From NCBI GenBank assembly GCA_023380935.1, contig JAMCST010000014.1, forward strand, positions 1-64,000: 64,000 nt of DNA. The letters run 5' to 3'. The position numbers and the translations under genes were made by a program. Positions 47,515 to 58,498 of this stretch are shown in pieces; position 1 is the stretch's first letter; each line of letters opens with the position of its first letter. Source of the DNA: Patescibacteria group bacterium (GTDB taxonomy: Bacteria; Patescibacteriota; Microgenomatia; UBA1406; GWC2-37-13). Under the pieces are notes generated by a model, which had not been told where the DNA came from, searched no databases, and worked only from the letters and a program-made list of their open reading frames with translations.

Positions 47515-49329
47515 ATGACCAGTATCAAAAAAATTATCCGCTTTGTCAAAACCCATACCCATATTAGCATTTTAGTGGTTTTTACCTTTATCTATTTGTT
47601 GCAAATAAGAGCGACCTATATTGATTACAACGAAAATCATTATCTTTATATCGCCTGGCGTTTACTGAATGGAGAAATTCCTTATCGGGATTTTCTCGTT
47701 CCCCACCCGCCGGTGCTTTATATTGTTGGGTTTTTACTGCTTAGATTATATGATTCGGTTTTTACAGTTCGAGTGTTTCTGTTAGCCATTTTCATTGTCG
47801 GAGCCCATCTATTTTATCTACTTACTTTAAGAATATTTAAGAAAAAATCATTGGCGACGACTTCTTTGCTGCTTTATTTTATCTTGCCGATCAGCCTAAT
47901 GGTCTGGAAAACCTTCATTCAAGAATCGTTACTGCGATTGGTGGGATTGATGATTCTGCTAATGATTGTTCCGGTTAAACGTCTCGATGAAAAAAAGGTG
48001 ACGCTGGTGGCAGTGCTTAGTGTCGTCGGTATTTTTACCAAATATTCTTTTGTTCCGTTTGTGATTATGATGGCCGTTTTGCTTTGGCTAGTAAACAAAA
48101 GATATTTATTCCGATATGGTTTAATCACCCTTAGCCTAAGTGTCGGTTTGGTTCTCCTGCTTCAGTTGGGCACCAGGGGGAATTTTTTATACGATACCGT
48201 AATAATCAGGAAGTATATTCATTTAAAACCGATTATCAAAACATCACAACTAATTGCCTATATGATAATTACGTATGGGTTGTTGTACCTGATTAATTTG
48301 ATATCAATCGTTAAATACCGAATTAACCGGAACCTAGATTTGTTTATCTGCTCTCTTGTTCCGCTGCTCTATGCGCCTTTTTTGCTGATTTTATTGGTTG
48401 ATGGAACCTATGGGTATATCGTGTATCCGATCGAACCCCTGATTTTATTAATACCGGTTTATCTATTCGATCGATTTTTTGTTGCTAAGGCGGAAAAGCT
48501 GGATCTTTTTAGCTACCTGATTTTGATCCTGTCCTCTACGGTTCTCATATATTACGTCCAGTGTTTTATTTTTGTTCTGCCGATGGTGACGACCGATGTT
48601 TATCGAAATTACAATGAAAGGGTAAAGACGCTTGTGAACCGATACGCCAAAGACACTGATGAAATTTTAAGCACTCCCCACATCAATAATTATCTTCTGA
48701 ACAAAAAAATTCTGAATAATTTTTCCGAAACCTTCCTATGGTCATACGAGTATAACTACGGAGAAAAAAGAGCCCAAGGCACCATCAACAGTACTATTGA
48801 TGCTATTAATGCTAGAGCTTTACCGTTAATTGTTTTAGACGAAAATTTAGAAAAAATCCTTCCCTTATTTAATGCGGTTAAACGCTCATACATAGAAATT
48901 AACGGGATTGCTCATTCTAGCGTACATTTTTTCATTCCAATGAGATGCAGCGAAAATAACGGCATTTCTATTGGTAATGATGCTTTTTTTGGTATGGGTT
49001 TTTCCGCAGCCGATCACGGCGGCCGCCGTGTGGACAGCCAATCCGAGTTTTACTTTTGTAACCAACGATTCAATCAAATAAATATTGATTATCAAACCGA
49101 TGCCGCTCTGGTCTATCCTTTAGAGGTTCGGCTTGTCTGTGACGGAAAGTCCGTTCACCGTTCGACCGTTGTCAGCGAAGTTCCCCATCATCTTATCGCT
49201 ATCATTACGGATTTGTATAGCAGTCGTATTGTAAAATGTAATCTGGAGTTTATCAATGCTTATTACAATAACAGCAGTAATGAAGATACGGATTTTGCCG
49301 TTATAAGTCGGATTTCCCTGGTTAAATGA
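47515..49329 (+). CDS. Polytopic membrane glycosyltransferase-like protein
   Basis: YLYIAWRLLNGEIPYRDFLVPHPPVLYIVG; many TM. Confidence 0.75.
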   Translation: MTSIKKIIRFVKTHTHISILVVFTFIYLLQIRATYIDYNENHYLYIAWRLLNGEIPYRDFLVPHPPVLYIVGFLLLRLYDSVFTVRVFLLAIFIVGAHLFYLLTLRIFKKKSLATTSLLLYFILPISLMVWKTFIQESLLRLVGLMILLMIVPVKRLDEKKVTLVAVLSVVGIFTKYSFVPFVIMMAVLLWLVNKRYLFRYGLITLSLSVGLVLLLQLGTRGNFLYDTVIIRKYIHLKPIIKTSQLIAYMIITYGLLYLINLISIVKYRINRNLDLFICSLVPLLYAPFLLILLVDGTYGYIVYPIEPLILLIPVYLFDRFFVAKAEKLDLFSYLILILSSTVLIYYVQCFIFVLPMVTTDVYRNYNERVKTLVNRYAKDTDEILSTPHINNYLLNKKILNNFSETFLWSYEYNYGEKRAQGTINSTIDAINARALPLIVLDENLEKILPLFNAVKRSYIEINGIAHSSVHFFIPMRCSENNGISIGNDAFFGMGFSAADHGGRRVDSQSEFYFCNQRFNQINIDYQTDAALVYPLEVRLVCDGKSVHRSTVVSEVPHHLIAIITDLYSSRIVKCNLEFINAYYNNSSNEDTDFAVISRISLVK

Positions 49330-50381
49330 CAAAAGGATATTACCGCAATAAAACGGTGGCGGTGACTGGCGGCGCGGGTTTCATTGGTCATCACCTAACT
49401 GATAAGCTGATTGAGCTTGGGGCAGTTACAACCGTAGTGGATAATCTGTCTTCAGGCTCGATGGGTAACGTGATTCGGGTTTGGAAACGGCGCGGCCTAA
49501 AATATCGTAAAACCAACTGGGGTTATCAGGCTGATCTGCGTCACCGTTTTGTATACGCCGATCTGCAAGAATACCAATCGACAGTTAAGACGCTTAACAA
49601 CCACGAACTTCTGTTTCATCTGGCGGCGAACATCGGCGGACGCGGTTACATCAACACCCATCCGGCCGACTGTTGTGAAGGATTTGCCATCAATCAAAAC
49701 GTAATTAAAGCGGCTTATCAGATCGGTGTTGAACGGGTGCAGTTTGCCTCATCGGCTTGTGTTTATCCGATAAATCTTCAACAAACTTACCACTCGCGTT
49801 ATCTACTCAAGGAAACGGATGCTTTTAGGGGCGATTGGGCGAGCGCCGATCGTGAGTATGGCTGGGCAAAACTGATGGGAGAAATCACGCTTCAGGCTTA
49901 TCATAACCAATATCATCTACAGGGATCGATAACGCGTTACGTAACCGCCTATGGTCCTTATGAAAACGACACTCATGCGATTATTATGTTGATCAGGCGC
50001 GCACTGAACCACGAAGATCCCTACGTTATTTGGGGTTCTGGTAAACAGGATCGTGATTTTACTTATGTCGACGATATTGTTGACGGAACTTTGGCGGCTG
50101 CCGAACACATTGTCGATGCCGGGGCAGTTAATTTAGGTACCGCGACCCGATACTCCATGGTTGAATTGACCAACATAATCTTTGATCTAATTGGTTGGCG
50201 GCCACGGCGCATTATATTTGACCGTACCAAACCAGAAGGCGTACGCACTAGGGCTTTGGATATTAGTAGAGCTACCCGTTTGCTTAATTGGAAACCAAAG
50301 GTTAATTTGAAACATGGTCTGCAAAAAACCATCAAATGGTTTGATAAAACGAATCCCTTATCAGTTGAGTCAATCAGATGA
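49326..50381 (+). CDS. NAD-dependent epimerase/dehydratase (SDR)
   Basis: VAVTGGAGFIGHHLTDKLIELGA; FASSACVYP; YGWAKLMGE. Confidence 0.93.
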   Translation: MTKGYYRNKTVAVTGGAGFIGHHLTDKLIELGAVTTVVDNLSSGSMGNVIRVWKRRGLKYRKTNWGYQADLRHRFVYADLQEYQSTVKTLNNHELLFHLAANIGGRGYINTHPADCCEGFAINQNVIKAAYQIGVERVQFASSACVYPINLQQTYHSRYLLKETDAFRGDWASADREYGWAKLMGEITLQAYHNQYHLQGSITRYVTAYGPYENDTHAIIMLIRRALNHEDPYVIWGSGKQDRDFTYVDDIVDGTLAAAEHIVDAGAVNLGTATRYSMVELTNIIFDLIGWRPRRIIFDRTKPEGVRTRALDISRATRLLNWKPKVNLKHGLQKTIKWFDKTNPLSVESIR

Positions 50382-51073
50382 CCCAACTTTCGCTCATTTT
50401 CCCGGTATACAACGAACGGTTAACCATTGAGACGGTTCTGCAGGAATGGATGGTTAGGCTTAAACAATTGAAGATTAATTACGAAATGGTTGTTTGTGAA
50501 GACGGCTCAACCGATGGCACCAGTCAATTGCTTCGAGCCATTAAAAACAAATATCGTTTAGTTCTCAACCAGTCCGTACGCCGACGGGGTTATGGTCCGG
50601 CGGTGATTGACGGCATAAAAACGGCTAAGGGCGAATATCTGCTTTCGGTTGATTCTGACGGTCAATGCGATCCGGCCGATTTCATTAGTTTCTGGAAGAG
50701 ACGTGGTGCGCGTCAAGTGATCATCGGCTGGCGGAAAAAACGGGTTGACGCTCCGCAACGGCTGTTGTTCTCTTACTTATTCCATCAAGTATTCAGTCGG
50801 CTGTTTCCTACGTCGATCCATGATCCGTCCGCCCCGTTTGTTCTTTATCGAAAAAAAGACATTATTCCCCATTTAGATTCATTGGTTTTCCTTAAAGAAG
50901 GTTTTTGGTGGGGTTTTGTCGCTATGTGCGTCAAAAATAAAATTCCGTTGATTGAGCTGCCAATCCATCATCGTGCTCGTCTCAACGGGAACACACAGGT
51001 CTACCGTGTCGTCCGCTTGCCGAAAATCATCTGGAGTAATTTATTTGGTTTAATTAGATTGCGCTTGGCGTGA
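50378..51073 (+). CDS. Family 2 glycosyltransferase
   Basis: LIFPVYNERLTIETVLQEW...CEDGSTDGTSQLLR...SVDSDGQCDP. Confidence 0.9.
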   Translation: MTQLSLIFPVYNERLTIETVLQEWMVRLKQLKINYEMVVCEDGSTDGTSQLLRAIKNKYRLVLNQSVRRRGYGPAVIDGIKTAKGEYLLSVDSDGQCDPADFISFWKRRGARQVIIGWRKKRVDAPQRLLFSYLFHQVFSRLFPTSIHDPSAPFVLYRKKDIIPHLDSLVFLKEGFWWGFVAMCVKNKIPLIELPIHHRARLNGNTQVYRVVRLPKIIWSNLFGLIRLRLA

Positions 51074-51075
51074 CA

Positions 51076-53037
51076 TTAATTATCATCCGCCGCTCCACTC
51101 GATCCGCTTTTTAAACGGTTGTATTGCTCAAGGAACCGGTAGATTTCCGGATTATTATGATCGCATTGGTGATAATAAAGCAATCTTTCTTTGGTTTGGT
51201 TAAGGCTGTTTTCCGGTCTGAGTTTTTCCAGATAGAGTTTGGCTTTAACGCAGTTATTTTTTGCCAGGTTGAGTTTTAACAGGCTTAAGTAAATGTCGTT
51301 GTTGCCGCTTTGGTAGCCGGAAAGTATCTGCTTAAAAATCGCCTCGGCCGGGGCGTACTGTTTTTGCAGCACCAGCATTTCGCCGAACTGGCGGTACATA
51401 TCGGCAACCGTACTTTGCAGGTCGTTTAAAAACAGAATTTTTTCAGCCGCCGGATCGAGGGGTTTGGGCAGTTGAGTGGTCCAGTAGCGATAGTTAAAGG
51501 CCAACGCCGTTTTGATATCCGACTGGGCGGCGTTAACGCTGGGATAGTACTTCCAGACCAGCCCGTAGGGCAGCCAGTAGTCTTTGAGTCCCGGGATCTC
51601 GAAGAAGATAGGAAAGTGACGGCTGTTTTTTTGGAGGAAATCATAGACCATATGGCTGGTGACCGGTGGCAAGTAAAGGTCGGGCAGTTCGCGATGCAGC
51701 CGCTGGCGGTAGTAGTCGCGGCTGAGCATCTGAATGGTGAGGAGATGGACGTCCGGCCGGATTTTTTCTTGGGTATTTAGATAGTTAGCGGTAAAGTAGA
51801 GCGAGTCGTTTTGCAGGTAAACCAAGGCGTTTTTTGGTAAGGACGACAATAACGACCGGGCCACTGTTTCAAACCGGCGATCGGATGCGAGTTGGCGGAT
51901 GGAGGGAAAGTTGGTGGCCGCGACAATGATAATAAATAGCACCACAAACAGCCGGGAGCCTCCGGCCACCAGCCGGCGCAGGTCAAGACTGTGCAGCCAG
52001 CGCTTGGCCGTCCGATCCATTAAGTCGGTAAATTCGGCCACGCCAAAGGCAAAAGGAATGGGGAGAATAGTATAGGTAGCAAGCAGAAATCGTTCGTAAA
52101 TCGCCAGACTGAAACTGGCGGACAGCCAGAAATTTAGAAGAAAAATAAAAAACAACTGGGCGATTAGGGCGATGACGAGAAAGCGAAATAGTGCCGGTTG
52201 GAACTTCCTGATGCGGTTAAGACCCAACAAGATGAACACGATGCCGATTAAACGGAAATCTTTAATAATAAAAATCAGTAAGGAAAAGACGTTAATCAAC
52301 TGATTAAATAGATTCGGGACGGAGCCGGAAAACGCGGCAAACGTCCCGTAAGAGGAGCGGGTAATCAAACGGAAAAAACCACTGATCGTAGCGGCGTTTT
52401 CCCAATCAATCAGTGGGTGGCGGCTGGCCGCCAACGGAACGTAGAGGTAAAACGCCAAGCCCATGAGAAAAAACAGCAGATAGCGATGGCGCCAACGCGG
52501 CGGCGGCCGATGGCGCAACAGCCCGTACCAGGCCGGCAGGAAAAAAATAATCGATTGGTGATGGACCAGCGCCAGCCCCAGCCCGATACAGATAAGGCTA
52601 AGATACCGGGAATGCGGCCGGTGTTGGTATTTGACGATTAAGGCGGTGATCAACAAAATGAAGAGATTATTGAGGGCGAACACTTCCGGCACCAAACTAT
52701 ACTGCCAGACCGGAAAAAGCACCAGGTACAAAAACGCGGCGGCCAGGGCGGGCAGGCGCCGTTTAAGAAAATAGTGAGCCAACCAGTATATCAACAGGGC
52801 CGAGGCGATGGTTGGAAGTGAAGAGAGCAGCGCCACCCGCCAGGCAACGGTGTAAACCGGCAGGCAAATCCGGATGAGGTTAATTAAAAAACTATACAAC
52901 GGATATCCCGGCGGATGCGGGATGCTCCAGGTTTGGGCGGTCAGGACATATTCGGAACTATCGCCGCCGAATAAAAACCGGGTTTGCAACAGTAAATTAG
53001 CCAGTCCGACGACGGCAATTAAACAGTAATCAATCAT
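51076..53037 (-). CDS. DUF2723-like polytopic membrane protein with C-terminal TPR-like region
   Basis: DSSEYVLTAQTWSIPHPPGYPLYSFL; many TM segments. Confidence 0.82.
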   Translation of the reverse strand: MIDYCLIAVVGLANLLLQTRFLFGGDSSEYVLTAQTWSIPHPPGYPLYSFLINLIRICLPVYTVAWRVALLSSLPTIASALLIYWLAHYFLKRRLPALAAAFLYLVLFPVWQYSLVPEVFALNNLFILLITALIVKYQHRPHSRYLSLICIGLGLALVHHQSIIFFLPAWYGLLRHRPPPRWRHRYLLFFLMGLAFYLYVPLAASRHPLIDWENAATISGFFRLITRSSYGTFAAFSGSVPNLFNQLINVFSLLIFIIKDFRLIGIVFILLGLNRIRKFQPALFRFLVIALIAQLFFIFLLNFWLSASFSLAIYERFLLATYTILPIPFAFGVAEFTDLMDRTAKRWLHSLDLRRLVAGGSRLFVVLFIIIVAATNFPSIRQLASDRRFETVARSLLSSLPKNALVYLQNDSLYFTANYLNTQEKIRPDVHLLTIQMLSRDYYRQRLHRELPDLYLPPVTSHMVYDFLQKNSRHFPIFFEIPGLKDYWLPYGLVWKYYPSVNAAQSDIKTALAFNYRYWTTQLPKPLDPAAEKILFLNDLQSTVADMYRQFGEMLVLQKQYAPAEAIFKQILSGYQSGNNDIYLSLLKLNLAKNNCVKAKLYLEKLRPENSLNQTKERLLYYHQCDHNNPEIYRFLEQYNRLKSGSSGAADDN

Positions 53038-53104
53038 CAGTTAATTTTACCCAAAGAAAAACCAGGGAGTTGCTCCCTGGTAATTCATTACCAATGGAAT
53101 TAAT

Positions 53105-53623
53105 TTATTGAACGCACCAATAGCAGTCAGTGCCTCCGGCACCCACCGTCTGCGATTTACAGCCGGTGGCATCGGTTCCATTTTGGTTATATTTGGTGTT
53201 GGAGTCTTTCTGGAACGATTTTGATAACGGTTTGAAACAGACCGTGACCGTATCCAGGTCGCCGCTGACAAAAATCTTATCCAAATTACTCGAAGCCAGG
53301 CTGGTAAAATCGCTTTTTAGCTCACCGGTCTGGACGATCTCGGTGATCGCCGTACTCATCGGTGCCTGATTAAGATTGGCGGTGGCGAAGGAAGCGGTAC
53401 AGCCGGCGCCGCCGGTGCCTGACGGACACCAAGGCATATTGTTTTTGATGGCAAAATATCTGACCACCGCACCATGAATTTCGCTGACGGTGTTTCTGGT
53501 GCCGGTATCGGTACCTTTTTTCAGCTGTTCAAACGGATCAAGTGCCGCTAATAACCCCACCGCCAACGCTCCCAATAATGCGATAACAATCAACAGTTCG
53601 ATCAAAGTAAAACCTTTTTTCAT
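53105..53623 (-). CDS. Type IV pilin-like protein
   Basis: [30 protein letters not shown]. Confidence 0.93.
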   Translation of the reverse strand: MKKGFTLIELLIVIALLGALAVGLLAALDPFEQLKKGTDTGTRNTVSEIHGAVVRYFAIKNNMPWCPSGTGGAGCTASFATANLNQAPMSTAITEIVQTGELKSDFTSLASSNLDKIFVSGDLDTVTVCFKPLSKSFQKDSNTKYNQNGTDATGCKSQTVGAGGTDCYWCVQ

Positions 53624-53730
53624 GGTAGTCGCTGGTCGGTTAATGGTTAATTGAATAAAATAAAAAATCCACTCTCTATCTATAACTATAAAGTATGTAA
53701 ATCATCGTTGTCAAGGGGTAATTGAATCTT

Positions 53731-54933
53731 TTAATTAAACGAACTGGTAAGGTTGTAAATCGGCGTGATTACCGACATCACCAAAAATCCTACTCCCAAG
53801 CCCAGAACAACGAGAATGAGCGGTTCGATCAAGGTGGTCATGGCTTTGACCGCCAACTCCGACTCCATCTCAAAATAACGCGAGATGCGCATCAGGGTAT
53901 CGTCCAGGTGGCCGGTTTGCTCGCCGACCGTGGTCATCTGCACCAGGATCGCCGGAAAGATCTGTTCGTTAGCCATGGCCGTTCCCAACGATACGCCTTT
54001 TTCCACCTGTTTATAGATGTTTTCCAGTGCCATCTGATAAATGACGTTGCTTGAAGTTTCGATCACGATCGTCAGCGCCTCCAAGATCGATACACCGGAG
54101 GAAATCAGGATGGACAAGGTTCTGGTGGCGTCGACCAGCGAAGAGATTTTGACGATGTTATTGATCACCGGTAACTTAAAAAGGAGACGGTCGCGGTTGT
54201 ATCGGCCCGATTTTGTCTGCAGATACCGGCCGAGCAATGAACTGCCGAAGACGATTCCGATGATGATAAACGGCCAGAACCGGGCGGAGAACGAAGAAAT
54301 CAAAATCAGGATCTGGGTGGTAATGGGTAGGGCGATATTAAAGTCCTTATACAAGCCAAGCAGACGCGGAACGACAAAGGTTACCATAATGAACATCACG
54401 GTAACCATGGCGATAATCACGATCACCGGATAGATCAGCGCCCCCTTGATTTTTCCTTGGAACTCGCGCTGTTTTTCCAGATTTTCCGACAGTTTAAGCA
54501 AGATTTCGCTCAGTTTTCCCGAGGCTTCGCCGGACTTGACCAGGGCAATATACAGATTTGGAAACAGCTGCGGATATTTTTTAAGGGCCGAAGAGAATGT
54601 CTGGCCGCCCCGGATGTCTTTGTTAATGTCTTCAATTACCTTCAACAGCGATAGTTTGGTCGTCTGTTTTTTCAGGATGTCAAAACTGTCGACCAGGGTC
54701 AGGCCGGCATTGAGCATAATCGCCAGCTGGCGGGTAAGGTTGACCACGTCGTTGAAACTGACGCGGTCGAAAAAAAAAGCGAATAACGAACCGCCGTTGC
54801 TTTTGATCGGGTCAACCGCAATGGGAAAAAACCGGTTACCTTTCAAATAGGCGACCACGTCTTCGGCGCGATTGGCCTCAATCTTCCCGGTTTGGATTTT
54901 GCGGTCTTTATAAGCGCGGTAATGGAACAGCAT
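53731..54933 (-). CDS. pilC: Type IV pilus inner-membrane platform protein PilC/GspF
   Basis: LTRQLAIMLNAGLTLVDSFDILKKQT; VRSGEASGKL-like VKSGEASGKLSEIL; T2SSF repeats. Confidence 0.95.
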   Translation of the reverse strand: MLFHYRAYKDRKIQTGKIEANRAEDVVAYLKGNRFFPIAVDPIKSNGGSLFAFFFDRVSFNDVVNLTRQLAIMLNAGLTLVDSFDILKKQTTKLSLLKVIEDINKDIRGGQTFSSALKKYPQLFPNLYIALVKSGEASGKLSEILLKLSENLEKQREFQGKIKGALIYPVIVIIAMVTVMFIMVTFVVPRLLGLYKDFNIALPITTQILILISSFSARFWPFIIIGIVFGSSLLGRYLQTKSGRYNRDRLLFKLPVINNIVKISSLVDATRTLSILISSGVSILEALTIVIETSSNVIYQMALENIYKQVEKGVSLGTAMANEQIFPAILVQMTTVGEQTGHLDDTLMRISRYFEMESELAVKAMTTLIEPLILVVLGLGVGFLVMSVITPIYNLTSSFN

Positions 54934-54938
54934 TTAGA

Positions 54939-55988
54939 TCAAAGTAATTTTTTGATAAAACCGGGTCGGATGGCGTATGAGGCGGCGGTTTCCCGGCTGA
55001 TCTTTCCCTGCTGATACAGCTGTATCAGATATTTCTCGAAATAAATCATGCCGGTATTTTCATTGGTTAGGATAATGTTGTCGATCAAATAAGTTTTACC
55101 CTCGCGGATGACCGAGGCAATGGCGGGAATGTTCAGCAGAATTTCGGTTGCCACAATGCGCCCCCGGTTGTCAATGGTCGGAAGCAGGCGCTGGGCGACG
55201 ATCGCCTTGAGAGTGGAGGCGACTTGGTTGCGCACTTGGTTTTGCTGGTGGGAAGGAAAAACGTCGATGATCCGGTCAATCGTTTCCGGCGCCGAGTTGG
55301 TGTGTAGGGTGGAAAAGACCAGATGGCCGGTTTCCGCCAGGGTAATGGCGGCCTGGATAGTGTCGTAGTCGCGCATCTCCCCGATCAGAATAACGTCGGG
55401 ATCCTCGCGCATGGCCGATCGCAGCGACGCCGACCAGGAGTGGGTGTCCTCATGCAGTTGGCGCTGGGAAACAATGGAAAGGGCTTTGGGAAAGATAAAC
55501 TCGATCGGATCCTCAACGGTAATGATGTGTTTGCCGCTACTCTGGTTGATTTCGTTGATGATGGCCGCCAGAGTGGTAGACTTGCCTTCTCCGGTCGGGC
55601 CGGTTAACAAAACCAGACCTTGCCGGTACTGGGCGAATTGGTGCAGTAGATTAGGCAGCAGCAATTCCTCGATTGTTCGGATTTTTTCCGGAATTGTCCG
55701 CAACGACAGGGAAATGCCGTTGCGCGTGAAGTAAATGTTGATGCGGAACCGGGTGCTGCCGAAATTGTAGCCCATATCCAGCTCACGATTGGCCAATAAC
55801 AGTTCCTTTTGTTCGCGGCTAATAATCGGCTCGGTAAGCGCTTCGGCCATTTCTTCGCTGATTACCGGGTAGTTGCGCAACGGAAACAGCTCGTTGTTGA
55901 TGCGGATGGTCGGCTGATAGCCGGGAATAATATGCAAATCAGATGCGTCTTTGTCAATGACGTACTGCAGCAGTTCTTTAATATCCAT
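54939..55988 (-). CDS. pilT: Pilus retraction ATPase PilT-like
   Basis: DASDLHIIPGYQPTIRINNEL; LTGPTGEGKSTTLAAIINEIN; AMREDPDVILIGEMRDYDTIQAAITLAETGHLVFSTLHT. Confidence 0.95.
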   Translation of the reverse strand: MDIKELLQYVIDKDASDLHIIPGYQPTIRINNELFPLRNYPVISEEMAEALTEPIISREQKELLLANRELDMGYNFGSTRFRINIYFTRNGISLSLRTIPEKIRTIEELLLPNLLHQFAQYRQGLVLLTGPTGEGKSTTLAAIINEINQSSGKHIITVEDPIEFIFPKALSIVSQRQLHEDTHSWSASLRSAMREDPDVILIGEMRDYDTIQAAITLAETGHLVFSTLHTNSAPETIDRIIDVFPSHQQNQVRNQVASTLKAIVAQRLLPTIDNRGRIVATEILLNIPAIASVIREGKTYLIDNIILTNENTGMIYFEKYLIQLYQQGKISRETAASYAIRPGFIKKLL

Positions 55989-56000
55989 AAAAATTAACCA

Positions 56001-57713
56001 CTAAACTTCGGCAATGCGTAACACCTCTTCAATTGTGGTGACGCCTTCCAGTGCCTTTAGGTAACCGTCTTGTTTCATGATAATCAATCCTTCTTTCTTG
56101 GCTTGCTCGACAATTTCCCGTGCCGAGGCCTCTCTCAATATCATTCTATTGATGGTTGAAGTGATTTTCAAGACCTCGAAAATCGCGATTCTCCCCAGAT
56201 AACCGCTGCCCGCGCATTCGTTACAACCTTCTCCTTTGGTCAGAAGCATCGGCCGCTGGTTGGACTGGTAGGGGGCCGGAAGCAGGTCGGCGAGTACGGC
56301 CTTGATGTTGTCTTTGATCGATGGCGCCGGCTCATAGGTTTTTTTGCAGTAGGGACAGGTCCGCCGTGCGATTCTCTGGGCAACCGAAGCGTTAAGTACC
56401 GAAGCGATTAAAAACGGCTCCCCGCCTAGGTCGATCAACCGGGGAATGGCGGTCGAGGCGTCGTTGGTGTGCAGGGTGGAAAAGACCAGATGGCCGGTTA
56501 AGGCGGCTTGAATGGCCAGCTGAGTGGTTTCCTTGTCGCGAATCTCGCCGACAAGAATAATGTTTGGGTCCTGGCGCAGAAACGAACGCAGTCCGTTGGC
56601 AAAGGTCAGGCCGGCCTGGGGATTGATCTGGACCTGATTCAAACCCTCGATTTGGTACTCGACAGGATCCTCCAGGGTAACAATGTTGACGCCGGGTTTG
56701 TTGAGGCGGTTTAACACCGAGTACAGCGTGGTGGTTTTTCCCGATCCGGTCGGACCGGTCACCAGAATAATCCCGTAGGGCTTGGAAATCGCCTCTTCCA
56801 GGTCTTTAAACTGAGTGCCGCGTAGCCCTAGATCATTGAGGCTGGGCATGCCGCCGGTTTTTTTCAGCAAGCGCATAACGATTTTCTCGCCATTGACGGT
56901 CGGCAGCGAAGAGACGCGCAGATCGACCTGTTCGTTGCCCAGGGCAAAATCAAACCGGCCGTCCTGGGGAACTCTTTTCTCGTCGATCTTCATCTCGGAT
57001 AAAATCTTGATGCGGGAGATGAGCGATTCGTGGATCGTTTTGGGCAATATCAGCTTTTCCTGGAGGATGCCGTCGATCCGGTAGCGGACGCGGGTTTTGG
57101 TCTCTTCCGGTTCGATGTGCACGTCGGAAGCCCGGCTTTTGATGGCAAACTCCAGGATGGTGTCGACGATTTTGGCGATCGGGGCCTCACGGATTGAAGT
57201 GGTAGTAACCTGAGTCTGGGTATGTTGATGACTGGAGGCCTCCTCGAGCGCGTCACGGATCTCCGGTGATAAACCCTGGGAATAGGAAAGGTCGATCATC
57301 TTGGCGATCTGGTCGGGAAACGCCAGAGCAAATACGGTTTTTTTGTTGGTTTTCTTTTCGATAAAATCGACGACCGCCAGATCAAGCGGGTTTTCCGACG
57401 CCATCGAAAGAATGTCGTTCTTCACGTCGTAGTTATAGGGAAGAATCCGGTAGCGGCGCGCCACTGACTCCGGAATAAAGGTAAGCGCCTGGGGATCGAT
57501 CGCGGCATTGGCGATGTCTATGAACGGAACGTGGAGAAAGTTAGCCTTGGCCTGGAGAATGGCGTTTTTATCGACGTTGGTTTTTTCCAGAAGGAACTGG
57601 TCGATGGGGATATCGGAACGCAACGCCTCGATTTCATAGCGGTCGGCGCTTTCCTGGTCAAGTTTTTGCAGGCCCACCAACTGATTAAGGAACGGTTTTG
57701 GCGGAATCACCAT
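56001..57713 (-). CDS. pilB: Pilus assembly ATPase PilB/GspE
   Basis: ASDVHIEPEETKTRVRYRIDGIL; VTGPTGSGKTTTLYSVL; Cys4 zinc motif CPYC...CNEC. Confidence 0.96.
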   Translation of the reverse strand: MVIPPKPFLNQLVGLQKLDQESADRYEIEALRSDIPIDQFLLEKTNVDKNAILQAKANFLHVPFIDIANAAIDPQALTFIPESVARRYRILPYNYDVKNDILSMASENPLDLAVVDFIEKKTNKKTVFALAFPDQIAKMIDLSYSQGLSPEIRDALEEASSHQHTQTQVTTTSIREAPIAKIVDTILEFAIKSRASDVHIEPEETKTRVRYRIDGILQEKLILPKTIHESLISRIKILSEMKIDEKRVPQDGRFDFALGNEQVDLRVSSLPTVNGEKIVMRLLKKTGGMPSLNDLGLRGTQFKDLEEAISKPYGIILVTGPTGSGKTTTLYSVLNRLNKPGVNIVTLEDPVEYQIEGLNQVQINPQAGLTFANGLRSFLRQDPNIILVGEIRDKETTQLAIQAALTGHLVFSTLHTNDASTAIPRLIDLGGEPFLIASVLNASVAQRIARRTCPYCKKTYEPAPSIKDNIKAVLADLLPAPYQSNQRPMLLTKGEGCNECAGSGYLGRIAIFEVLKITSTINRMILREASAREIVEQAKKEGLIIMKQDGYLKALEGVTTIEEVLRIAEV

Positions 57714-57844
57714 AATACTTAAAATATAAAGATATGCCAGAGAAAAAGCAACCTGGTTTCGCCTATGGTTTGCGGCCGGGGCCGAAACATAGCGTCAAGA
57801 TTGGACTGGAGGACGACCGGAATTTAATGCTATAATCACGCTAT

Positions 57845-58492
57845 ATGTTGCCGTTGATTATCGTAAGCGAAGACCGGCGCGCCGTTGACGTTTATTTGAC
57901 CGATTATCGCCGGCGCCAACGCGTCAATCCCTATTACTGGTATGAGGTGGTGCCGGAAAAAAAAGAGATTACCATCGATCAGATCCGCGCCATGGTGAAA
58001 ACGCTGGTGGTTTTCTGCAGTCAGCGACGCCATTTTGTCTTATTCGACTTTGACCACGCCACCATCGAGGCCCAGAGCGCCCTGCTCAAGCCGCTGGAAG
58101 AGAGCAACGAGCAAAATCAGTTTATTTTGGTGGCCGCTAACGGTCATCGGATTATTACGACGATTCAGTCGCGTTGTCAGATCGTCAAGCTGGATCAGGG
58201 GGGGCAGATCAGTGATCAAACCGGTTCGCTGTTTGATCGATTGGTTAAGGAAGATAAATGGGAGTTTTTGGCCGATCCGCAAATCCAGGGAATCAGCCGT
58301 GAGGCAGCCGTTGATCTGTGCCGCCAAGCGGTCGACTACTTTCGCGGAAAGATCCTCGACGATCCGGTACGGGCGCCGACGGTTCTCAGGCGCGTCATCA
58401 CCAGCAAGAAACTTATTGAGCAGAACAATCTTAATCCCCAACTGTCGGTCGACGATCTATTGATTTTCATCCGGAAAACCTATACGATGTAA
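57845..58492 (+). CDS. DNA polymerase III delta'-like protein
   Basis: HFVLFDFDHATIEAQSALLKPLEESNEQNQFILVAANGHRIITTIQSRCQIVKL. Confidence 0.75.
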   Translation: MLPLIIVSEDRRAVDVYLTDYRRRQRVNPYYWYEVVPEKKEITIDQIRAMVKTLVVFCSQRRHFVLFDFDHATIEAQSALLKPLEESNEQNQFILVAANGHRIITTIQSRCQIVKLDQGGQISDQTGSLFDRLVKEDKWEFLADPQIQGISREAAVDLCRQAVDYFRGKILDDPVRAPTVLRRVITSKKLIEQNNLNPQLSVDDLLIFIRKTYTM

Positions 58493-58498
58493 TGTAAT

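Noticed and set aside
52870-52890. GGTTAATTAAAAAACTATAC as another palindrome copy
   Set aside because: Only a half-site match, inside a CDS, without symmetry.
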